Assembly (NCBI GenBank): GCA_023391335.1
Contig: JAEWBG010000084.1
Span: 1-45,057 of the forward strand
Direction: 5' to 3'
DNA: 45,057 nt
Source: Pseudomonadota bacterium
GTDB lineage: Bacteria; Pseudomonadota; Gammaproteobacteria; Steroidobacterales; Steroidobacteraceae
Part shown: one piece after another, positions 1 through 7,657 of the stretch
Numbering within the stretch: the first letter of the stretch is position 1
How the letters are laid out: each line of letters begins with the position of its first letter
Program-made: the position numbers and the translations under genes
The notes under the pieces: generated by a model
What the model was told of the DNA's origin: nothing
Database searches by the model: none
Seen by the model: only the letters and a program-made list of their open reading frames with translations

Positions 1-30
1 ATGGGGAACGGAATGAAGAGCATCATCTTG

Positions 31-75
31 GCTAACCGCTAACCGCTAACCGCTAACCGCTAACCGCTAACCGCT
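31..75. repeat. heptanucleotide tandem repeat (GCTAACC)6
   Basis: Six perfect head-to-tail copies of GCTAACC, followed by GCT, end 23 bases before the first gene's ATG. One strand is stop-rich (TAA recurs), so it is not coding in that frame. A 7-bp unit can change copy number by slipped-strand mispairing and would alter promoter or leader spacing of the gene at 99; that consequence is inference. Confidence 0.9.
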
Positions 76-98
76 TCCCTTTGTTACCCTCCGCGCCC

Positions 99-893
99 AT
101 GTCGAACTCACCCTTTCTCACGGCGGCAATCGAGGCCGCACAGGCAGGCGCCGAAGTCATTCGGCGCTATTACCAACGCAACCTGGACGTCACGATCAAG
201 GCGGACAAGTCGCCGGTGACGCAGGCAGACGTCGAGACAGAACAGGCGATTCGCTCGATTCTTGCGACGCGCTTTCCTTCGCATGGTTTCTACGGCGAGG
301 AGACCGGGCAGAACGCGCTCGATGCGGAATATTTGTGGCTCGTCGATCCGATCGACGGCACAAAAGCGTTCGTGCGAGAGTATCCGTTCTTCTCGACGCA
401 AATCGCGTTGATGCATCGTGGGCGGTTGATCGTTGGCGTCTCGTCTGCGCCCATCTATGGCGAATTCGCCTATGCGCAGTTGCCGCACGACGTTGCGGCA
501 ACGAAGTTCGATCGCCTCGCCGTGTTGGACAACGCGAATATCAAAGTGAGTGCGCTCGATACGATCGAGTCGTGTGCGATCTCAGCCGGAAATTTGAAGT
601 CACTCGCGAAGAGTCCGCAATGGGGTGCTTATGGGCAGTTGATTGCGCGCGCGAGCCGCATTCGCGGCTACGGCGATTTCTTGCACTACCACTTACTCGC
701 GGCGGGAAAAATCGATGTGGTGATCGAGTCGGATGTGAACATCCTCGATATCGCCGCGCTCGCTGTCATTGTTGAAGCTGCGGGCGGGCGATTCACTGAT
801 CTGCGTGGGAACGCGTTGAATCTTCAGACGACGACGGTGCTTGCGAGCAATGGGAAGTTGCATGAGCCGGTGCTGGCTGCGCTTCGTAGCTGA
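99..893 (+). CDS. inositol monophosphatase family phosphatase (HisN/SuhB/CysQ-like)
   Basis: This 264-residue protein has the lithium-sensitive Mg-dependent phosphatase fold. Visible metal-site motifs are GEE at about residues 66-68, DPIDGT at 83-88 and LDIAA at 216-220. The segment GYGDFLHYHLLAAGKID before the third motif resembles the histidinol-phosphatase (HisN) branch more than CysQ, but substrates in this superfamily (inositol phosphate, histidinol phosphate, PAP, fructose bisphosphate) cannot be told apart safely by eye. The ATG at 99 is chosen because the family N-terminal helix begins there; a TTG at 81 would add six residues. No strong Shine-Dalgarno sequence is visible. It is followed by a repeat-filled gap and converges with the nnrS gene. 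No his genes are nearby to support a histidine role. Confidence 0.85.
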   Translation: MSNSPFLTAAIEAAQAGAEVIRRYYQRNLDVTIKADKSPVTQADVETEQAIRSILATRFPSHGFYGEETGQNALDAEYLWLVDPIDGTKAFVREYPFFSTQIALMHRGRLIVGVSSAPIYGEFAYAQLPHDVAATKFDRLAVLDNANIKVSALDTIESCAISAGNLKSLAKSPQWGAYGQLIARASRIRGYGDFLHYHLLAAGKIDVVIESDVNILDIAALAVIVEAAGGRFTDLRGNALNLQTTTVLASNGKLHEPVLAALRS

Positions 894-923
894 CGCCCGG
901 ACTAAGAATTCTAAGAACAAGAT

Positions 924-1165
924 TTCACACGGAGGGCACGGAGAACGCGGAGGCTGAAGATAGTGTCGGCCGGCAGTCGCGAATACGCGGCTGACTAGCC
1001 GAAAAGCAATCCCCCTCTCCCTTTGATGAGAGAGGGCCGGGGAGAGGGTGCATTCACGCGAGCCCGCCGACCCTCACTCACTGAACATTTTCCTTGCGCT
1101 CTTTGTGTTGCGTCCGACGCTCCGTGCTCTCCGTGCTCTCCGTGTCCTCTGTGGAGATTCTCTAC
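924..1165. repeat. intergenic nested inverted-repeat element (CACGGAG family)
   Basis: Between two convergent genes, a left arm at about 926-955 built of CACGGAGGGCACGGAG-type units faces a right arm at about 1098-1160 built of CTCCGTGCTCTCCGTG units. Between them, about 1010-1052 holds a CCCCTCTCCC...GAGAGGG...GGGGAGAGGG palindrome. A near copy of the left arm occurs at 5342-5375 and a related element at 11073-11390. No ORF of convincing coding character lies here. It may act as a bidirectional transcription end; that is inferred only from position. Confidence 0.65.
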
Positions 1166-1180
1166 TTTTCATCCCAGAGC

Positions 1181-2395
1181 CTACCCCGGCTTACCATCCG
1201 CGCGCGGTCCGACCAGGATCGGCGTGTACGCCACGACGTAAATCAAAAAGCTCAACACCCACGCAGTTCCAGCGACGCAGAGCATGGCCACATAGTGCTC
1301 GGGCCAGATCGCGCTGCCGAACACGCGAGCGATGACGCCGATAGTGAGCAGGCTGTATGCGACGGTGATCGCTCGCGAGACGACGAGCGGGCGACCTGTA
1401 TGCCCAAGCGATGCACGTGTCATCACGGCCAAGATCATGGTCGCGAACACACCCATTGTGAGTGCGTGCAGCCATTTCGCGGCCCAGGGCACGCCCGCAA
1501 ACAACCAGCATGCTTTTAGCGCGAGCCCAATCGGCAGCCATGCGTAGCCTACGTGCAGCACCCACAGGATCGACTCGCCACGAGTCTTGAAGCTGCGCCA
1601 TCCGGTTAACCGCACTGCATGCGCGATGGCAGCGAACGCCGCGAGCGCAGCACTCAGCCAACCGGTCGGTGCGAGTGCATCCACGACAGCGATGGCGATC
1701 ATCGAGCCGATCACCGCGATTTCGACCCACTTGCGGCTCACGACGTTGACCGACTCGCCGCGACGTCGCAAGGCATTGCCAGTGAATGCCGGCACGATGC
1801 GGCCGCCGATGATCGTGACCAGAATCAGGATCAAATCGATCGCAAGTGTCATCGCGCGCGAGGCCAGCGTTGCATCGCCACGCGAGAGGGCGACGAGAAA
1901 TGCCGCATCGATCAGCCACAGCACCGCGAGCACCGCTAGCAGACGGGTGTTGTGATTGCGACTGCGCAGGAGCGGCGGTGCGAGGAGCGCGGCAAGCGTG
2001 GGAAGAAACGCAAGTTCGAGGACCGCGATCAACCCAATCGGCAGTTCGTTCGCGCACGCCATCGCGATTCTGCCTGCCGCCCAAACACTCACGGCGATGA
2101 TGAGCGGCTTGCCGCCAAATCCCCGTGCTCCCGTCCAACTGGGGACCGCTGTCAGCAGGAATCCTGCAATTGCCGCTGCCACAAAACCGTAGAGCATTTC
2201 GTGCGAATGCCAATACATTGCCGGCAGGCCGCGAAATGGCACTGCATGATGCGCAAATACGTACAGCCAAACCGGAACCGTCAGCAGCGCGTACCACCCT
2301 GCAAGTAGAAAGAAGGGCCGGAAACCGTAAGCGAACAACGCAAATCGCCTAGGTGCAGGCAGCGCGCTGTGGAGGTCATGAGCTATGTGAGTCAT
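1181..2395 (-). CDS. nnrS: NnrS family membrane protein
   Basis: This 404-residue polytopic protein has about 12 hydrophobic segments. It carries the family hallmarks GFRPFFL at residues 24-30 and the histidine pair in HSHEM at 63-67, followed by a GF-L-TAVP-WTG stretch. NnrS proteins are haem- and copper-containing inner-membrane proteins that protect against nitric oxide and related stress in denitrifiers and pathogens. The start ATG gives the usual length. It is divergent from the phosphotriesterase-like gene with a 237-bp gap; I saw no clear FNR/NNR box there. A truncated haemoglobin 2.4 kb away fits a nitric-oxide theme, though no nitrite or nitric oxide reductase is in the window. Confidence 0.9.
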   Translation of the reverse strand: MTHIAHDLHSALPAPRRFALFAYGFRPFFLLAGWYALLTVPVWLYVFAHHAVPFRGLPAMYWHSHEMLYGFVAAAIAGFLLTAVPSWTGARGFGGKPLIIAVSVWAAGRIAMACANELPIGLIAVLELAFLPTLAALLAPPLLRSRNHNTRLLAVLAVLWLIDAAFLVALSRGDATLASRAMTLAIDLILILVTIIGGRIVPAFTGNALRRRGESVNVVSRKWVEIAVIGSMIAIAVVDALAPTGWLSAALAAFAAIAHAVRLTGWRSFKTRGESILWVLHVGYAWLPIGLALKACWLFAGVPWAAKWLHALTMGVFATMILAVMTRASLGHTGRPLVVSRAITVAYSLLTIGVIARVFGSAIWPEHYVAMLCVAGTAWVLSFLIYVVAYTPILVGPRADGKPG

Positions 2396-2632
2396 GAGTC
2401 GATTCTCCGACGTCGGCAGAACGTGTGCCCTGATCTGAATCAGCTAGCCTGCGACGTTCGCTCTTGCGCGTAAGAGGCACCGCATTCCCCTGAAGTTCCG
2501 TCCCGGACGACTGCGACACAGAAGCGGACGCTCGCGTATCGATGGCCGACGATTCAGCAGATAGGATCTTTCGCGCGCGTGCGCCTGCCGAAGCATGCGC
2601 AATGACTCGCCAGCCGAGAACGACAACTTCAT

Positions 2633-3709
2633 GTGAGATCCAGTTGCGTGATTACCAGAAGAGGCTTTCTGCAGGCATCCGTTATTGCGGCCACCACGGT
2701 GCGGTTTTCAGCGACTTGGGCTCGCGAACTTCCCGCCAGCGGGAGGGTCATGACGGTCAACGGTTGGATGGATGCCAGCGAAATGGGGCTGACGCTCGAG
2801 CACGAGCACGTCTATGCGGACTTAAGGCCGTACACGGTTCAGAAGGAAAAGCCCCTCAAGATTGATACTGACGAAGTGGCTGCCGTCGTGCTGCCGTATC
2901 TCGCCAAAATTAAAGCGCTCGGCTGTAAGACGTTGGTCGAATGTACGGCCACGGATTTGGGCCGTACTCCAGCGCTGGTGAAACATTTATCGCTGGTCAG
3001 CGGCATCAACATGCTCGTTCCGACCGGCAATTACCTCGCGGCCGATGGGATCTTCATCCCCGATTACGTTCGGGAATTGAGTGCCGCCGCGCTCGCGAAA
3101 CGATGGATTCGCGAATGGGAGCACGGCATTGGCGACAGCGGCGTGCGTCCCGGATTCATCAAGCTCGGTGTGAACGGCGGCGCGCTGACTGAGCTCGAAT
3201 CAAAGGTGATTGAAGCGGCCGCGATCACGCATCGGGCATCCGGTCTCACAATTGGGATTCACATCGGGCCATGGCGAAAAGTCGAACCCGGTTATAACGC
3301 TGCCGCCGCGTTCGATATCTTGAAACGCTTCGAAAAGTTCAAAGTCGCGCCCTCGGCTTGGATTTGGTTCCACGCCCAGAACGAACCGGATTTTGCGCAA
3401 ACGCTGCGCGCAGCCAAGACCGGTGTCTTTGTTTCGTTCGATGGGTTCCGGCCAGGCATGGAAGCCGAGTACGCGTCAGTGGTTGCGCGCTTCAAGGCTG
3501 TCGATCAATTGCATCGACTGCTCATATCTCAAGACGCCGGGTGGTACACGGCAGGAGAGCCGCACGGTGGAGAGTTCGCGCCTTTCGATCCGCTCTTGAC
3601 GACGTTGCGTCCGGCGCTTCTCGACGCGAGGGCCAGCCAAGAAGATCTAGAGGCCTTGCTCGTTGGCAATCCAGCCAATGCGTACGCGGTGCGGGTTAGA
3701 GCGCTCTAG
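2633..3709 (+). CDS. Tat-exported phosphotriesterase family metallohydrolase
   Basis: The 358-residue protein begins with a twin-arginine signal (TRRGFLQAS, residues 8-16, then a hydrophobic stretch) and continues as an amidohydrolase-type TIM barrel. The binuclear metal site of the phosphotriesterase family is complete: HEH at 57-59, the bridging lysine in GFIKLGVNG, histidines in IGIHIG and WFHAQ, and the aspartate in ISQDAGW. Family members hydrolyse lactones or phosphotriesters; the true substrate is unknown. The GTG at 2633 is the longest start; a GTG at 2648 (MITRRGF) keeps the Tat motif and is equally plausible. The stop overlaps by four bases (CTAG) with the convergent AraC gene, so the two genes meet tail to tail. 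Confidence 0.85.
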   Translation: MRSSCVITRRGFLQASVIAATTVRFSATWARELPASGRVMTVNGWMDASEMGLTLEHEHVYADLRPYTVQKEKPLKIDTDEVAAVVLPYLAKIKALGCKTLVECTATDLGRTPALVKHLSLVSGINMLVPTGNYLAADGIFIPDYVRELSAAALAKRWIREWEHGIGDSGVRPGFIKLGVNGGALTELESKVIEAAAITHRASGLTIGIHIGPWRKVEPGYNAAAAFDILKRFEKFKVAPSAWIWFHAQNEPDFAQTLRAAKTGVFVSFDGFRPGMEAEYASVVARFKAVDQLHRLLISQDAGWYTAGEPHGGEFAPFDPLLTTLRPALLDARASQEDLEALLVGNPANAYAVRVRAL

Positions 3710-4620
3710 GTCGCCTGTTGATTGGCGCGACGATATTCGCTTGGAGCGATCTGCATGATGCGCTTGAACGCTGCACTGAATGCGCTTGGGGATTCATAAC
3801 CCAGCGAGACCGCAATCGACATTAGGCTGTCGTTCGAGCTGCGCAGACGGTTACACGCAACGAATGCTCGCCATTGCGCTAAGTACTCGAGCGGCGCAGA
3901 GCCGACGATTTGCTTGAAGCGTTCAGCGAACGTGGATCGCGACATTCGCGCGAGCGCGGCTAATTCCTGCAGTGTCCACCGTCTGGAAGGATCGGAATGC
4001 ATCGCGCTGAGTACGGGACCGATGCGCTGATCCGCAAGCGCGAAAAAACATCCTACGCGCGTGCCGTCTTGCTCGTTCAAATAGAGTCGCAGTACCTGCA
4101 CCAGCATGATGTGCGCGAGATGCTCGGCAACGAGCGCACCGCCAGGTAGTCCTTCGCGAACTTCGGTCGCCAATTGTTCCAGCGACCAGTGGAGCACGGA
4201 GGCTTGCGCACGATCCTTGGTGATGTGAATCGCGGGCGGTAACGCGCCAAAAAGAATCTGTGCGTGATTGCTTGCGAACGTGTAGCGGCCGCCGATAAGA
4301 AAAAAGTCGCCGCCTCCGTTGCACACCGCAACGTCGTTGCCAGCTCGTTCGTAGATCACCCGTGCCTCGATGGGATCGAGCGCCAGACTCGAGGCAAGAA
4401 TGAAAGGCCGCCCCTGCGTGAGTAGAAAGCAATCTCCCTGCTCAATTCGACGGGGCGTATCGCCCTCAACGCAGAGCCAGCATGCACCGCGAAGGATCGT
4501 GTTGAACTTGATTCCGTCTGGAGCGGGAAAGCGGATTGCCCAATCACCGCCCGCATCGAGTCCCGCAGAAACATAACTGCGCGGTTTGAGAATGCCGAGA
4601 ACTTGGGAGAGCGGGTCCAC
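3706..4620 (-). CDS. AraC family transcriptional regulator with N-terminal cupin domain
   Basis: The 304-residue protein has an N-terminal cupin sensor domain (Cupin_6 type; DPLSQVLGILKPRSYVSAG near the start is typical) and a C-terminal pair of helix-turn-helix motifs: RWTLQELAALARMSRSTFAERFK, then SLMSIAVSLGYESPSAFSAAFKR. I chose the GTG at 4618-4620 because homologues start MDPLS; a TTG at 4653 would add 11 residues. The gene is divergent from the truncated haemoglobin gene across a short gap holding two palindromes and a direct repeat, so it may regulate that gene and itself. Members of this subgroup often control neighbouring oxidoreductases or hydrolases; the effector is unknown. Confidence 0.88.
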   Translation of the reverse strand: MDPLSQVLGILKPRSYVSAGLDAGGDWAIRFPAPDGIKFNTILRGACWLCVEGDTPRRIEQGDCFLLTQGRPFILASSLALDPIEARVIYERAGNDVAVCNGGGDFFLIGGRYTFASNHAQILFGALPPAIHITKDRAQASVLHWSLEQLATEVREGLPGGALVAEHLAHIMLVQVLRLYLNEQDGTRVGCFFALADQRIGPVLSAMHSDPSRRWTLQELAALARMSRSTFAERFKQIVGSAPLEYLAQWRAFVACNRLRSSNDSLMSIAVSLGYESPSAFSAAFKRIMQIAPSEYRRANQQAT

Positions 4621-4717
4621 AGGAGTTCGGATCGAAGCGAGTGTGAGGGGCAAAAGGGACTTCGATTTAGGAGGCCGCGTTTAACTCTGTCAATAGCCAA
4701 AGTCTTGAGGTATGCCG

Positions 4718-4785
4718 GCAAATCGATTTGCGTAGATGCTGCTCGCATCACCTCACAGAAGAGGCTTCAAGTTTGCTAAGTTTGC
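4718..4785. promoter_or_regulatory. candidate operators between araC-type gene and truncated haemoglobin gene
   Basis: Three short signals crowd this divergent gap. A perfect 14-bp palindrome GCAAATCGATTTGC lies at 4718-4731. An interrupted palindrome GATGC-N5-GCATC lies at 4735-4749. A direct repeat AAGTTTGC spaced 9 bases lies at 4769-4776 and 4778-4785. AraC proteins commonly bind direct repeats and dimeric repressors bind palindromes; which, if any, is used is unknown. The NsrR consensus spacing (9 between half sites) is not matched. Confidence 0.4.
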
Positions 4786-4819
4786 GGACGTGTACTCCGA
4801 CGCAAGTAAGCGGTGATGC

Positions 4820-5287
4820 ATGGCTACTTCTGTTCCAACTCTCTACGAATGGCTGGGTGGAATCGACGCTCTAAATCGTTTGACGACTCGCTTCTACGAA
4901 CGCGTGAAGGAGAATGCGATTCTCGCGCCGATCTTCGCGCACATGAGTCCTGAGCATCCGCACCACGTAGCGGCGTTTCTAGCCGAGGTGTTGGGTGGTC
5001 CGGCCGACTACTCGGCCAATAATGGTGGCCACCCCAACATGATTCGTCACCATTTGAATCGTCACTTGAATCAGTCTCAACGTCGTGAATGGGTTGCGTT
5101 GCTGCTCGATACGGCTGACCAGTTGGGAATGCCGGACGATCCTGAGTTCCGCTCAGCGCTTGTCGGCTATCTCGAATGGGGTTCGCGATTGGCGGTGATT
5201 AATTCGCAGCCTGGAGCGACCGTCGATCCAAATGCGCCCATGCCGAAGTGGGGATGGGGTGAAGTGAAGGGGCCGTATTCGCCTTGA
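4820..5287 (+). CDS. group II truncated haemoglobin
   Basis: The 155-residue globin opens with LYEWLGGIDALNRLTTRFYERV, matching helices A-B of the 2-on-2 globins. The GGHPNMIRHH segment ends in the presumed proximal haem histidine, and the tryptophan in REWVALL sits at the G8 position that marks group II. The C-terminal tail (PKWGWGEVKG) extends beyond the usual globin length of about 130 residues. Group II globins bind oxygen and nitric oxide and often act in nitric-oxide detoxification or redox sensing; cytoplasmic. The start ATG lies just after a weak ribosome site. The neighbourhood with an AraC regulator and nnrS suggests a stress role by inference. Confidence 0.9.
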   Translation: MATSVPTLYEWLGGIDALNRLTTRFYERVKENAILAPIFAHMSPEHPHHVAAFLAEVLGGPADYSANNGGHPNMIRHHLNRHLNQSQRREWVALLLDTADQLGMPDDPEFRSALVGYLEWGSRLAVINSQPGATVDPNAPMPKWGWGEVKGPYSP

Positions 5288-5337
5288 GGCAAGTCATACC
5301 GGATAGGGCACGAGTGCAAAGAGGTCTGAGAACAGAA

Positions 5338-5465
5338 AGGAGTTTCACACGGAGGGCACGGAGCACACGGAGGTTGAATGTCAGAGGCAGGCAGAGACAA
5401 GAACTTCTAGACAGGATTGCAAGATGAACAGGATGCTTGAGAGCAGGAACAGATTTCTGAGCTGA
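5338..5465. repeat. dispersed intergenic repeats (CACGGAG arm and 65-base ACAGGAT unit)
   Basis: Positions 5342-5375 repeat the CACGGAGGGCACGGAG arm seen at 926-955. Positions about 5395-5462 are a copy of a roughly 65-base unit also present at 11214-11282: TCTAGACAGGATT, AGATGAACAGGA and GCAGGAACAGAT are shared in order. Here only the left arms occur; the complementary right arms present near 11288-11390 are missing. No gene is recognisable within 5288-5490. Confidence 0.75.
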
Positions 5466-5495
5466 CCGAGCTCGAGAACATTCGTCTGCACTTGA

Positions 5496-5807
5496 GGCGA
5501 TGTACGCCAGCGACGATTTAGCGATCCCAAACAATCCGTGGGACACAGGATCGTGCTCGAATGCTTGGACGGCATACAGCGCTGTCAGAACTTGCGAGAA
5601 CAAGTCCTCGGTTCTGCACATGTCCGCGAGATTCGACCGCACATCACTATTGCTCATCCTCGCAATCCGAAATCAGCACGTAACTCGCCTGATGACACTA
5701 AGCAGTTGTGTGGCGGCGTGGACGTGTCCTTCTATGAGATCGCGCTGATCGAACAACGTGGCGAATCGCCCTGGATCGTTATCAGGCGATACGCTCTAAG
5801 GGATTAG
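5496..5807 (+). pseudogene. possible remnant of a 2'-5' RNA ligase/LigT-like phosphoesterase gene
   Basis: An open frame of about 103 codons without a convincing start (GTG at 5538 is possible) ends in protein-like sequence. RPHITIAHPRNPK resembles the second H-x-T motif of the 2H phosphoesterase superfamily, and FYEIALIEQRGESPWIV fits the following beta strands. The first H-x-T half expected upstream is absent: a stop lies at 5493, and before it only dispersed repeat DNA. I infer a 5'-truncated relic, perhaps broken by repeat insertion; a short intact hypothetical protein is the alternative. It ends 82 bases before the next gene. Confidence 0.35.
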
Positions 5808-5889
5808 AATTCAAAGGAATCGTCAATTCGCGACCCGTCTCAACTCGCCGGAGTATTCTGCCGCGCTCGAACATCAGCGGAGCTCAACG

Positions 5890-7329
5890 ATGAGTGAATT
5901 CATCGGCCTCGATCGCAGAACCCTGCTCAAGTCCGCAAGCGCATTGGCGCTCACGAGTTTTGCCGGGACTATTGGAGCGGAAGCACAGCGGCGGAAATAT
6001 GCGATCGTCGGAATGGGCTCCAGGTCGCGGATGTACACGCAGGCGATTACCGAAACGTACAGAGATCGCAATGAGCTCGTGGCGATCTGCGATACCAACC
6101 CGGGTCGATTGCAGTTGGCCGCGAGGACAGTGGCAAGGGCGAGTGCAAATCCAAAGAGTTTTGCTGCTGCGGATTTCGGCAAAATGATCGCTGAGACGAA
6201 GCCTCACGCGGTCATCGTGACAACTCCTTGCGCGACTCATCACGAGTACATCATCCGTGCACTCGATGCAGGGTGCGACGTCATCACTGAAAAGCCCCTC
6301 ACGACAACCGCGGATAAAGCGCAAGCGATTCTCGATGCATGCAAACGCAACAATCGGCACGTCCGAGTGATGTTCAACTACCGCTATTCGCCGCCGCGAA
6401 CTCAAGTCAAAGAATTGCTGATGAGCAATGCAATTGGCGACGTTCTCTCGGTGGATTTCCATTGGCTCCTGAATACGCTGCACGGAGCCGACTACTTCCG
6501 CCGATGGCATAGTCAGAAGCGTATGTCCGGTGGCTTGATGGTTCACAAGGCGACGCATCATTTCGACCTCGTGAATTGGTGGTTGAGTTCGCAGCCCGAG
6601 TGGGTTCTCGCGAACGGTAAGCGCGAGTTCTACACATCGGCCATGGCAAAGCGCATGGGCTTGAAGAGCCATCACGAGCGATGTCGGACGTGCCCGGAGG
6701 CGAATGCGTGCACTTTCTACCTTGATCTTGCCGCCGACCCGGGGTTCAAGGCGCTGTATCTGGATAACGAGAAATTCGACGGCTACTTCCGCGATCAATG
6801 CGTGTTTCGTCCGGAGATCGATATCGAGGACACAATGAACGTCATTGTTCGTTACAGAAGCGGCGCGACGCTGAGCTACTCGCTGAATGCGTGCAATGCG
6901 TACGAGGGATATCAGATCGCGTTCAACGGCACGAAGGGGCGCCTCGAGCATTCGATGGTGGAAGGCGCTGCCTCATTTGCAGGTGCCACTCAAACAGGCA
7001 CAGTGAAAGGTGACGTAGTGCGTACTCGCATCATCCCCATGCGTGGAAAAGCGCAAGAAATCGAGCCTTGGACCGGCGACGGTGCACATGGCGGCGGCGA
7101 CAAGGTGATGCTCGATGAAGTGTTTGGAGTAGCGCCGGAAGATAAATACATGCGGGCATCGGACGAGCGGGCAGGCGCGTACTCGATGCTGATTGGCGCG
7201 GCCGCGAACCAATGCTTTGAAGGAAACGCGGCGGTGCGAATCGAAGATCTCGTTCGCGGCCTCTCTGCGCCGGCCATGCCGGCGATGCCGACGCGCGAGA
7301 CGCCCGTTCCGATGCCGATGCGAGTGTGA
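5890..7329 (+). CDS. Tat-exported Gfo/Idh/MocA family oxidoreductase
   Basis: The 479-residue protein has a twin-arginine signal (LDRRTLLKSASALAL), then a Rossmann nucleotide-binding start (AIVGMGSRSRMY) and the family motif EKPLTT. The middle domain carries GGLMVHKATHHFDLVNWW, typical of the C-terminal GFO_IDH_MocA domain, and a cysteine-containing insert (HHERCRTCPEANACTFY). Relatives use tightly bound NAD(H), either as sugar dehydrogenases or as NAD-dependent glycosidases such as GH109. Export by Tat fits folding with cofactor in the cytoplasm. CGGAG seven bases before the ATG is a good ribosome site. It heads a probable operon with the DUF5519 gene and the GH115 enzyme, so a role in breakdown of plant or uronic-acid sugars is inferred. 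Confidence 0.88.
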   Translation: MSEFIGLDRRTLLKSASALALTSFAGTIGAEAQRRKYAIVGMGSRSRMYTQAITETYRDRNELVAICDTNPGRLQLAARTVARASANPKSFAAADFGKMIAETKPHAVIVTTPCATHHEYIIRALDAGCDVITEKPLTTTADKAQAILDACKRNNRHVRVMFNYRYSPPRTQVKELLMSNAIGDVLSVDFHWLLNTLHGADYFRRWHSQKRMSGGLMVHKATHHFDLVNWWLSSQPEWVLANGKREFYTSAMAKRMGLKSHHERCRTCPEANACTFYLDLAADPGFKALYLDNEKFDGYFRDQCVFRPEIDIEDTMNVIVRYRSGATLSYSLNACNAYEGYQIAFNGTKGRLEHSMVEGAASFAGATQTGTVKGDVVRTRIIPMRGKAQEIEPWTGDGAHGGGDKVMLDEVFGVAPEDKYMRASDERAGAYSMLIGAAANQCFEGNAAVRIEDLVRGLSAPAMPAMPTRETPVPMPMRV

Positions 7330-7333
7330 TGCG

Positions 7334-7657
7334 ATGTCGCCGCGGAACCAACTCATGCGCGAGCTGAACAAGATCGGCGTGGTAGAACAACGTGTGCCCG
7401 GTCGTGACGACGGATTCGCTGGGCTCGTATTCCGCGGCAAAGACATCGGCCACTTCCATGACGATCATGAAGTCGATCTGCGTTTGGGTAAGCAGCTCAT
7501 CGCCAGAGAGAAGTTGAAGCACCCGCCGGATTCGCGGGTGCATCCGAAGCGCGCCAAGAGTTCACCGTGGATCGAACTTCCTCTTTTCACGACTGCCCAC
7601 GTCAAGGAAGTGACTAGGCTCGTCAACTTGGTGATATCGCGCCTGGATCAAACATGA
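7334..7657 (+). CDS. DUF5519 (luciferase-like domain) family protein
   Basis: The 107-residue cytoplasmic protein shows the DUF5519 pattern: FAGLVFRGKDIGHFHDDHEVDLRLGK in the first half and HPPDSRVHPKRAKSSPWIEL in the second. This small domain is named after a portion of bacterial luciferase-associated proteins but has no established reaction. The ATG at 7334 lies four bases after the preceding stop, and the TGA at 7655-7657 overlaps the next start as ATGA, so it is translationally coupled between two carbohydrate genes. Its function there is unknown. Confidence 0.7.
   Translation: MSPRNQLMRELNKIGVVEQRVPGRDDGFAGLVFRGKDIGHFHDDHEVDLRLGKQLIAREKLKHPPDSRVHPKRAKSSPWIELPLFTTAHVKEVTRLVNLVISRLDQT

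Noticed and set aside
4621..4653. TTG start adding 11 residues to the AraC regulator
   Set aside because: The family usually begins at MDPLS, matching the GTG at 4618-4620. Neither start has a good ribosome site.
5395..5462. insertion sequence for the ACAGGAT repeats
   Set aside because: There is no transposase gene, terminal inverted repeat or target duplication. They are short dispersed repeats.
5884..6951. 355-residue minus-strand frame opposite the Gfo/Idh/MocA gene
   Set aside because: It is a shadow: the plus frame has a Tat signal, Rossmann motif and family motifs, whereas this one has none.
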